Assembly (NCBI RefSeq): GCF_021869535.1 | Contig: NW_026262734.1 | Coordinates: 105,993,088-106,057,087 of the forward strand | Direction of reading: 5' to 3' | Length of the DNA: 64,000 nt | Origin: Mytilus californianus | Taxonomy: Eukaryota > Mollusca > Bivalvia > Mytilida > Mytilidae | Part shown: positions 40,501-52,500 of the stretch, piece by piece | How the letters are laid out: every line of letters begins with the position of its first letter | Position numbering within the stretch: position 1 is the stretch's first letter | Made by a program: the position numbers and the translations under genes | The notes under the pieces: model-generated | Databases searched by the model: none | The model's input: only the letters and a program-made list of their open reading frames with translations | Told to the model about the DNA's origin: nothing

Positions 40501-43500
40501 ATGTTCCAAACACAAGGTTGCAAATAAATATCATTTCATTATTCAGGTTCTAGTTATTTTCTGTTTGTGTATTTCAGATAATGTATGCCTGTTGCCAAGT
40601 GTCTACCACATTGTGTTCATATATTTCTAATCAAGTACAGCATATGGATTCTCTGATGGGGATCCTTATGGGAAAGGTAATATTTAGTTTTATTCTCTGA
40701 TGGGGATCCTTATAGGAAAGGTAATAATTAGCTACACATACTGATTTAGTTTTATTTTTATTCCTCATTCATGTATTTTTTCCTTTGATAACAGTAAACT
40801 ATTACAAGTTTAATGTGAGTTCATCTGCTAAACAGTAAACCATGAGACAGAACAAACCAAAAAAAAAAAGACAACTTCGTTTACTAACATTGTTGCCTTA
40901 AGGAGGCCTCATACCAAGTTATTGACCATTATACTTTAGGGGTCCTTGTACTTGAGGGTAAGGGTTTATTTGTGGTTAAAGATTGGGTTAGGGTTAGCCT
41001 TTATGGTTAGGTATGGGGTAGGGCTAGGTTAAGGATAAGGTTTAGTTCTAGTATAGCTCTTTATTGGTTGGGACCCCTAAAGTAAAAGAAGGTTAAATTA
41101 TTACTTTAAACAAATGACTTATATTTATAGGTTGAGATCCAAGACATGGAAGTCAATTCTGTAATAGAGATGATCCTTCACATATACAGTACTATAGTTA
41201 TACAGTTACAGACCATGCCAACTGCGTAAGTTGTTATCTCTTCTTGAAATTGAGCTTGTTTCTGCTGAGGAAATTGAGAATGTTGAAGTACCTTGATTTT
41301 CACACTCATGTGTGTGTGTTCAAGTTGATTTGGTGAAGTTTTACATCTTGGCATCATAATTTATTGACTGTAAGCTTTTATGTTTGAAATCCGGTAATAA
41401 ATGGTGACCTTTAGTCTCGTGACTGGAACAGGTAATCTAAGTAGTCCAACAACATACTATCAGAAGTAGGTCACCTTGACCCAAATTCACGGTTCATTGC
41501 CTTTAATTTTACTGAGTTTACGTTTTGATTACTTCTTTACAATCAATTATTCATCATAATAAGGCCAAAATAAAAACATGTGAGTTTGCTGAACCCCGAC
41601 CAACCATTATTGTTCACTTAAAATTTTGCAAATTGCATATTCACTGGTATTATTCTTTACAGCGATGTCCTTTTTGGTCAACCACTTGCTTAGTACTAAT
41701 ATAAAACCGAATAAAAACCAATCTGACTGACATTAAATAACTCCGATAAATGACTGCTAACAGGCTTTAACCAGGGTTTGTTGATATAAAAAAGTTTTGC
41801 CTATTGACCAACACTATTTTTTTCAGCAGGTTTCAGTTAACACTTTTTTGCCTTAAAGGAACACATTTTATTTTAGACAGACACTTCACACTCAAATAGG
41901 ATACCATGGTCTAAATTTCATGTTTCTTCATTATTGTAGATTGCCTTATGTTTTCAATTTGAATAACACTTCGGATTCATTGATCTTCCAAGGTACCAAT
42001 TATCATGGATGGAACAAAATTAATATTCATGAATATTTGATTTTGTGGTTTTAACAAATGTGCATACAGGCATATAATCTTTAGCCACAAAATCTATGAA
42101 AATAAACAATCCATTGTTATACTTATTCTACGGTAGTTTTTAATTTTAGAATTTGCGTAACAGAATGGTGATTATTTTGTTGTTCGCAAATTTTGGGATT
42201 TTTGAAATAAAAGGTGTCCTCAAGGAAACTGTTACAATACATTGTATTTGTATTGTAGAATAACAGATGCAGCTAGTGTGATGATCTCTATCTTTCTGGA
42301 GTCTACAATAGCTAGTCATACAGTTAGTATTTTTTTACTCTATTATTTTATTTATTTTTTCTTGTAACTTTTTATTTTTTATAAAAGGGTCAAAAATGGA
42401 CATTTGTTTTCAGCACTGTGTCCAAATTCAAGTAGAAAACAGGAAATATTGATAAAGGAGTTGTTTCCCGAAAAATAAGTTAGTTCACGATCTGTATGTG
42501 TATTTACAATCATTTATTATGTACATTTGTGGAATGGAATCATAAAACTTGTTTTAGTATAAATGCTGACATAATGAGTGCTTCCCCTAACTATCAGGTA
42601 AAATTAACCTGAGTGATACTAAGATAAAAGCTGTAAACTTAGAAAGTTGTTACAGCAAATGTGCAATAAAGAATTCATTAAGGTAAAAAAAAAAGACATT
42701 TGTTCTTCTCAAATAAAGAAAAAATATATTACACTTCTACTATGTCTATGTGTGTACAAAACCTGTTTCAAAATGATATTGCATTTTGATTTTTCAAGCC
42801 AAATATAAATAAATAAATAACACAAAGTAGAGGATAAGAGTTTCATATCTGGACATGAGTCGAGCAAATTGAATATTTATTTGAATAAGGTTAGGGATGA
42901 GAGTATTATATATTTATCATATTTCATTTTATAGGCCGCTGCAGCTTTGGTATTTAGTCAGATGATATACTGTGGACTGACTGTAGAGGTCCAACCTGAG
43001 GAGATGTTACAGGCATGTCTGGCTGTGTTTACTGATCTGCAACAGGTAAATATAGGGAGAAGTTAGGGGAAATGAAGGGAGAAGTCTTACCTCAGGAGAT
43101 GTTACAGGTATGTCTGGCTGTGTTTACTGATCTGCAACAGGTAAATATAGGGAGAAGTTAGGGGAAATGAAGGGGAGAAGCCTTACCTCAGGAGATGTTA
43201 CAGGTATGTCTGGCTGTGTTTACTGACCTGCAGAAGTCTTACCTCAGGAGATGTTACAGGCATGTCTGGCTGTGTTTACTGATCTACAACAGGTAAATAT
43301 AGGGAGAAGTTTGGGGAAATGAAGGGGAGAAGTCTTACCTGAGGAGATGTTACAGGTATGTCTGGTTGTGTTTACTGATCTACAACAGGTAAATATAGGG
43401 AGTAGTTAGGGGAGATGAAAAGGAGAATCTACAACAGAGAAATTAGGGGAAATGAAGAGGAGAAATCCTACTTGAAATAGAATGAGCCAGAACAATGCCA

Positions 43501-46500
43501 GTATTGACAGGAGGTGGGGAGAGAAAATATAATTGAATTATTAAGGTTGCAACAAATGAAAGAAGGGCATGAGAGGGGTAGAAATGTGGAAAATTAGGTA
43601 AAAAGGAGTTGGAAAACATGTAGATAGATGATGAGTTGTGGGGGGAAAATTAATGCTTTTTCTTAAGAAATCAACCACTCTGTGAATACTGAAAATTCAG
43701 AAAATTTTGCATGCATTTTTTATTGCTTTTGTTGAACAACAGATTAATAATTGCAATTTCAAGAAATGTTGCATACAAATAATGCTATCAAATTCAAAAT
43801 ATGAGGCTGGGTTTTTTTTTTGTGAAACCTGTCATGTTGCAATTTTCGCAATACTTTGGATTCATTTTTTTTTGTGGGTACCAATTTTCATGGATTGAGG
43901 AAAAATTGTATTTTCATGGATATTTGATTTTGTGGTTTTGCCAAAGTCTGCATACAATCCTAAAAAAAAATTGTTATTCGTTGAACATTTGAATTCGTGG
44001 TTCCCCTGTAACCACGAAATCCACGAAAATTGGTATCCAATGAATAATAATGAATCCACAGTATTAAATTTTTTTTTAAATTTCTGAATTTACAGTATTA
44101 CAAATTGGGATTAATATATTTAAAGTGAAGAGAGTGAATTCTGTCATTAAATACACAGTTCATGAATGTTGCAATGTATTAACAAAAAGATATCTACCAA
44201 CAGGAAGAGGTAAATCAATATGGGAAACCTGGTGCAGTATGATTACTCATAACATTCTTGCTTTTCTTCAGGAAGTAGTTATTTTGCACACCTCTCTTGG
44301 TAGTTTGATGTTAATCTTGAGGGCATGTTTACATTGCAGCTTTCTTTATTCTTACTTGTTATGTTAAATTTACCTGAATAATACAGTAAACAAATAGACT
44401 TCATCAGTGACAAAACATAAATACATAATAATTTCAAAGCTTTAATGCTTTTATGCTGATTTGACAAAAAATCTGAATTGAGATGACCAGTTTTTCTGCA
44501 TGTTGTACACTTTTCATTTCTTATGAAAATGATGCATCTTCTTAAAAAGGGTTATGAATAAATTTGTTGGTTGGTGTCTTAAGCAACTTTCAGTGACCAT
44601 GACTATATCATGGCTGTAAGTTTTTATTAGTGTCGGAAGTCAGAGTACATGGAATGACCACCAACCTTCAGCATGAAAACAGCAGTTCTAGTTAAGTTAG
44701 ACCAGAGTCAAACGCACCTTGCTACCAGCAGGGTCCCAACTCACAATCTCTTGAGTTGACAGGGTAGTGATAACTGTAGATAAACAACTTAGACCACATG
44801 GCAACTGAGCCTCCCTCTTATAATTAATGAAACCAAATAGACATCACACCTACATTATCATTTCAGAACTCGAACACCTTTTCTTTTAGTGCATGTTGTA
44901 CACTTTTTTGTTTTCAACGAAGTTGATAAATTTCTCACTGTAATGATGGAAAGACATGTATAGTTTCATCTCTCTATATGTTTAGTGAAGAATATCTTGT
45001 TCATATCGGCTGTTAGCTGTTAAAACAATCTTAACATATAATGTTGTTCATCACATCTTTTATAGAAAACTCACTTTAGTATATTGTTTCTTAAATCAGT
45101 AAAAGTCCTTGTGGAAAATATAAAAAATTTAAATTTTTTTTTTTTTTCTTTCTATTTTATGTTTTAAAATGTTAATGGAACTGCACTTTTCTGTATGTTT
45201 GGTTGCTTTTGAAGTGGTTTTCTTTTTTTTTTTTAATTTTAGCTTTAGAATATTTTGCCTGGCTTTTGTGAAAATGATCAATCAGACTAGCTTTTGTATA
45301 TAGAAAACTTTCATATAGCAATATTTTTGGAAATCACTGTTTCGAAAACTGTAAGGTTTTTGTTGTCAAACTTTATATTTTTCAGATATGTGTCAGGTGT
45401 CCATTTGATTATGGAGTATTAGATGGACTACTATTGTTACTGTGTGAAATGTTGGCACAGGTAAGGTAGATCTTACTGTAATCAATGCTATGACTGTCTG
45501 TCATAAGGTGTGTGTACAAATTTGATCTTTGTATGTCTTTTATATGTGTAAAGTAACTATAAATGTACTACTGTAAATCAACTTATTTTGCATTCATCCC
45601 TTTTTAGCCACTTTTGCAGCAATTTGTTTATCTTATCTATTTTATTTTTGACTTTTAACTTCATATGATTGGTTGAAAATAGATCTTTCTATAGATGCTC
45701 GATAGGATGAAAAAAACAATACAAATAAAATGAGATTTGAGGTATATATCAATTTAATAGCAATCTAACAACATAAACATAAAAAGGTCAAAAGGTTAAC
45801 AAAATGTATCATGCCTGTAAGTGTAACAATCCTCAGAATGCACACATATAATATACAATATTCACTTTTGAAAAAAAGGCTTTGTGTACATAACTGAGAC
45901 CACAAGCAATCCAACAGTTTAAAAAAAACACCAAAATACATTGGTGTATAAATTGAATTCTAAAATGGTGGCAAACATAAAATATCATGTTATGAATGAA
46001 AATAGGTAAAAGAGATGTCTTTTGCTAAAGCTAGTACAAATAAACTCTGTATTTGCAATTCATCACTTTAATACTTTTTAATTATAAAGTGAATTCTTGA
46101 CAGCCAAATGAGCTCATACATGTATAAATTATAATGATAAAAAATTGTTTCCGTCTATTTAGAAACAGCAGAAAAATAGAAAAACATATTTATTCTTGCT
46201 ACTGATGAGTAAAGTTCTGATCTATACAACAAATAAAGGAAGATGTTGGTTTTTTATCTTTTCACACAAATGAAAAAATATTAATTTTTTTTCTTTAATA
46301 AAAAATCTATACTTCAGACTGAAGGTCCTGTAGCTCAGATGTACATAGAGACTGGTATTTGGGGTACATTATGGCACCGTGTGGCCCAGGCCTTACAGGT
46401 CATCAATCTAGAGACAGACACCCCAATACATGATATAGATCAAGATGGGGAGAATGTAGTGGGATTTAATCCTCCAGATTGGACACTTGTCTCACCACAA

Positions 46501-49500
46501 GGTCTGATGGCTGTTCTTCAGATGGCTGTTACTGTATTTACTAAGGTTGGTACTATAAATTATAATGCTAAGATAAATGAAAAAGGGATGAGTTGATTAA
46601 ATGTTGGTGCTTTTTTGCTGAAGGAGAGGAAAAAAGGCTATGTCTAAGTGTTAAACCGGCAATGGATGATATAAAATGAACATGAAATTAAAAGGAGATG
46701 GAATGGAAGAAAATTGGTCCAATAAATAAAACTTCAAGTTTCTTTAGGGATTGAACATAATCAACTTACCATCAATATATATAGGAACAATAGATACTTA
46801 TAGATTTAAACATTACATCTGATAACTGTCTCGTTGGTCTTATAGAAGTATCTTTACCTCCAGTGCAGGAGGTCATGGGTTTGATTCCTGCCTGTGTCAA
46901 ACCAAAGACTGGACTTGAAAAGTGGTATTTGCTTTTCTCAGCCTAGCACACAGATTTTAGTAGTAAGTGCAATGACTGGTCAGCTTGAAGTAAATTAATG
47001 TGTACAGATAGGGTGACATATTATCCTGCCTACTGCTACATTGTGAATATGCATGCTAAAAATCCTGCTTAGTGTGTCCATTTAGTAAATTGCAGGGTTC
47101 CTATTTATATTTCATTAACAATTTCTTGTCTTGATAGGCATGTCCACAGTAATAAACACCACTGGAAGTTAAACACCAAAATTTGTCAATTATCATCGCA
47201 TTACAATTAAACAAAATAACTTCTATAGTTTCAGCTTCTAATGTCAATATTAATGTGAGTCTGTTTTATATTTAATTTTACAGGAAACTAATCAATGTAT
47301 ACCTAACCTTGCTGTCCCTGATAGTATCATACTGTTAACAATAGTTCATCTGTTACATAAAGACTTCTTGTCATCTGTCTATAATGGGTAAGTTTATGTA
47401 GATTTGTAATGTTGATTATAAGTGAAGTAACAAAAGAGAGAAGATACCAATGGGAAATTCAAACTCATAAGTGGAAAATAAACTTGAAACGCCATGGCAA
47501 AATCAGAAAAAGACCTAAAGACAGTATACAAAACACAACATAGAAAACTATACGAGTTAACCTAGTGTAGTGCTATATGAATTGTGCCTAAAATGAAAAT
47601 GGATTGATTTAATATAATGCTTGTTGCAACACGGAACCCCACCAAAAACCGGGGATGATCTCAGGTGCTCTGGAAAGGTAAGCAGGTCCTGCTCCACATG
47701 TACTTATTAAAAATTCACATTTTAAAACAAAAGAGGTGACTGATTATATACTGAACAAAAAAACAACAAACAAAATAAAACAAAAATTCCTTTGAAGAAC
47801 ACAGAAAACTGAACATAGAATATCACAAACTGAGCCTTACCAGGAAAATTTCTTGCTCCACATGGGGTACCTGTTAAAGTTACTTGTGGTAGCATCCCAG
47901 ATGCTCATTCTGTCAAATTAATGAGTGGTCAATTCAGTTTAGAACTGTCAAATAATTGAAGCAAAGTAGATTTTATCACTTGAATTTCTTTATTTTGGTT
48001 GAATTTGGCTCATTATGACTTCAGAAAAGCTAAATAAAGAAGGGTTAATGAAAGTTTGCATTTTACTGTGTTTTATTTTGACAAAACCCTTTAAATCTTG
48101 TATATGAATAAATATATGTATATATTATTACAGGTTTCACTGTGACGGTCCCCAGTTGACAGCTGACATGATACCAGAGGTCACACATATGTTTTACACA
48201 TGTATATATTATTACAGGTTTCACTGTGACGGTCCCCAGTTGACAGCTGACATGATACCAGAGGTCACACATATGTTTTACACATGTATATTTTATTACA
48301 GGTTTCACTGTGACGGTCCCCAGTTGACAGCTGACATGATACTAGAGGTCACACATATGTTTTACACATGTATATATTATTACAGGTTTCACTGTGACGG
48401 CCCCCAGTTGACAGCTGACATGATACTAGAGGTCACACATTTGTTTTACACATGTATATTTTATTACAGGTTTCACTGTGACGGTCCCCAGTTGACAGCT
48501 GACATGATACTAGAGGTCACACATATGTTTTACACATGTAGATTTTATTACAGGTTTCACTGTGACGGTCCCCAGTTGACAGCTGACATGATACTAGAGG
48601 TCACACATATGTTTTACACATGTATATATTATTACAGGTTTCACTGTGACGGTCCCCACATGACTGCTGACATGATAACAGAGGTCACACATATGTTTTA
48701 CACATGTATATATTATTACAGGTTTCACTGTGACGGTCCCCACATGACTGCTGACATGATAACAGAGGTCACACATATGTTTTACACATGTATATATTAT
48801 TACAGGTTTCACTGTGACGGTCCCCAGTTGACAGCTGACATGATACTAGAGGTCACACATATGTTTTACACATGTATATTTTATTACAGGTTTCACTGTG
48901 ACGGTCCCCAGTTGACAGCTGACATGATACTAGAGGTCACATGTATATTTTATTACAGGTTTCACTGTGACGGTCCCCAGTTGACAGCTGACATGATACT
49001 AGAGGTCACACATATGTTTTACACATGTATATATTATTACAGGTTTCACTGTGAAGGTCCCCAGTTGACAGCTGACATGATACTAGAGGTCACACATATG
49101 TTTTACACATGTATATATTATTACAGGTTTCACTGTGACGGTCCCCAGTTGACAGCTGACATGATACTAGAGGTCACACATATGTTTTACACATGTATAT
49201 ATTATTACAGGTTTCACTGTGACGGTCCCCAGTTGACAGCTGACATGATACTAGAGGTCACACATATGTTTTACACATGTATATTTTATTACAGGTTTCA
49301 CTGTGACGGTCCCCAGTTGACAGCTGACATGATACTAGAGGTCACACATTTGTTTTACACATGTATATATTATTACAGGTTTCACTGTGACGGTCCCCAG
49401 TTGACAGCTGACATGATACTAGAGGTCACACATATGTTTTACACATGTATATTTTATTACAGGTTTCACTGTGACGGTCCCCAGTTGACAGCTGACATGA

Positions 49501-52500
49501 TACTAGAGGTCACACATATGTTTTACACATGTATATATTATTACAGGTTTCACTGTGACGGTCCCCAGTTGACAGCTGACATGATACTAGAGGTCACACA
49601 TATGTTTTACACATGTATATATTATTACAGGTTTCACTGTGACGGTCCCCAGTTGACAGCTGACATGATACTAGAGGTCACACATATGTTTTACACATGT
49701 ATATATTATTACAGGTTTCACTGTGACGGTCCCCAGTTGACAGCTGACATGATACTAGAGGTCACACATATGTTTTACACATGTATATATTATTACAGGT
49801 TTCACTGTGACGGTCCCCAGTTGACAGCTGACATGATACTAGAGGTCACACAGTTATGTTGTTTTCCATTTGCTGTAGATATTGCAGAGGAGCTGCTTCA
49901 TCAAGTCCAACAGTAAATTTTTAATCCTTTTTATATACCTTATTTGAGAAGTATTTAAGTACTGGAAAGCATAAATTTTTGATTGAAGAATTTGACTTTA
50001 AATAAGTATTGAATTTCTAAAAGTTAGTGTTAATTGAAGGAAGAAATAAATGTAAAACAAAACAAAATTTTGAAAGGCAAAAGCATATTGTTTATATAAC
50101 TGGAAAGCTGTACAGATACTTCTTACCATGTGAAAGTTTGTTTTTTTACTGGGCCTAATATTGAAAATTTACATGAATGATGTGGTATGAACTTTAAAGA
50201 GACAGTAATCCAACTACATAAGTTAAACACAAATAGACACCAAGAGTCTTCATACAGACTTCGACTATGGAAAAGCATCAACGCCATAGGACAAGTTCTC
50301 AACTCTCTTCTAAATTTGGTGGACAATTTCTGCATAAATTCAATTGAGAATATAGAAGATGTGATTATCAATACTAAGTTATATATATTCGAAAATTATA
50401 TTGCATTTTGTGTAGATAATTTTAATTTTGGATTCCTTTATTCATTGACATTATATAAATATTTTGTTTTATTATATAGGTGTTTATTTAATGCCAGTCT
50501 CCTCCCAAGACTTATATTTTGCTGTACAAAGTATCTGAAGAATGAGCAACTAGAAATCCCTATCAATCTGATGTTACGACTGGTTCTCGGCAGTCAGCAA
50601 TTCCTCAAACAGTTTTGTAAATGTGTCAAAGAGCAGAAGGTAAGAGGTCAAGTGTACTTTCTAAATGTAGATTGATATTGGTAATAAAATAACTAACTAA
50701 TTTCTAATTGAAAAAATATTCATAACATTTTGTGAAAATAATTCTTTATGCATGTGTTATGGTTTTGATCAAATTCAGAGAACATGGAGGAATGAAAAAT
50801 AACTTCAGGAGAATAATCTTTCTTTCACTTATTTTTTTTAATTTATACATGAAAAAATTAAAATAAATTTGCTAGTGAATTATTTTTCACAAATTACTGA
50901 TGTTTAATATGAAGATGTCCTGTTTCTAAGCAATATTTTCCAAAATATGAAGATATTCATGAATTTTTATTCATCAAATAAATAATATTTTCAAACGCAG
51001 GGAGACTTTAAATTTTGAGTTTATTTATGATTAAAAGAAGCTATACTTTGTCAAGGAGAGTAAATGAAGAATTTGGAAACTGCAGTTGGTTATAAATTTG
51101 CAAGTTTTTTTTACATATTTTGTTACTTAGCTAATCTTATTAATCCTGGCAAAATTCACTCAAAATTTCTGCTCCCTTGTTTTCTGATCACATAATTTAG
51201 TTTTTTTTCCAAATGGTCTTATTAAACAGCATAAAAACAAGGATGGAAGCATGACACATGCTTTCTATCGTATTTTTGTCTTTGAGAAGACAAAGAAACA
51301 ATCATTTAAGATATTATATATGTTTGGAAAAAACAAAGTGCCTGTCAACCCCAATTTCTTATACATCCTGTAGTGGAATTAAACAAACAGTTATAGAAAA
51401 TGACCCTGTCTTGCAGACTTTATCGCTGTTGTCCCAGTGTATTGAATAAACTTGATCATATGTTACAATAATTGATTGTCCTTTTTTTTTTGGCAGACTG
51501 TATCGCTGTTGTCCCAGTGTACACAGTCAACATCCTCAACTGTTGTCAGTGATGTAGTGTCTATCTGTAGCCATCTTGTCAGAATGTCTCCCCAGCATGC
51601 ACCATTTGTCAAGTCTGTGTTTCATGGCAGCAAAGGTAAGATCGAGAGAGGTACATAAAGAGTGTCCTCTGAAGCACATAAGGTTCTAGGTGTATTATAT
51701 GTGTCAGCATGTTAATAAAAGTAAGGATTAAAAAGAATGATTAAATGAGAAAAGATTTTAAAAGTAACAATAACAGTTGTGTAAACATAAAATTATATTT
51801 TGTAAATCAAGTTTGTAAAAAAATTATATTTATTATTGTCATGTTTTTATGATGAAAAAAAAAAGATATGTTTGTTTTCAATCAACAAATGAAAAATTAA
51901 ATTGAATCAACAAAAGTCATATGGTTATTTGAATAATTTTATGAATATTCATCAAAATTACTGTATTTTAAAAGATTTTACTTATTTGTAGGAGATTATG
52001 ATCCACTGTTAAAGTTGATCAAACATAACTCAGCAACAGTCAGATCAAGAGCCTGCAGTCTGGTGGGGAATCTTATGAAACACAATAGTCATATGTATGG
52101 TGTACTGAAACAAAGGTAGGAAACACAACAGACACATGTATTGTGTATTCAAACAATGATAGGTAACATACCGGTAACAGTCACATGTATTGTGTACTCA
52201 GACAAAGATAGGTAACATAACAGTCACATGTATGGTGTACTCAAAGATAGGTAACATACTGGTAACAGTCACATGTATTGTATACTCATAGATAGGTAAC
52301 ATACCAGTAACAGTCACATGTATTGTGTACTCAAAGATAGGTAACATACCAGATACAATCGCATGTATTGTGTACTCAAACAAAGATAGGTAACATAGCG
52401 GTAACAGTCACATGTATTGTGTACTCAAACAAAGATAGGTAACATAACAGTCACATGTATGGTGTACTCAAAGATAGGTAATATACCGGTAACATTCGCA

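Noticed and set aside
40940-41065. Telomere-like GGGTTAGGGTTA stretch
   Set aside because: Only one short TTAGGGTTAG match in a degenerate run; not a telomeric array.
48118-49853. CRISPR-like array
   Set aside because: Unit-to-unit identity covers the whole 84 bp with no unique spacers, and the host is a eukaryote.
48156-49916. A 586-codon ORF with 28-residue repeats as an independent gene
   Set aside because: The units are copies of the STK36 exon 28 acceptor and exon start, and the end of the ORF is STK36 coding sequence. It is reported as a splice array, not a separate protein gene.
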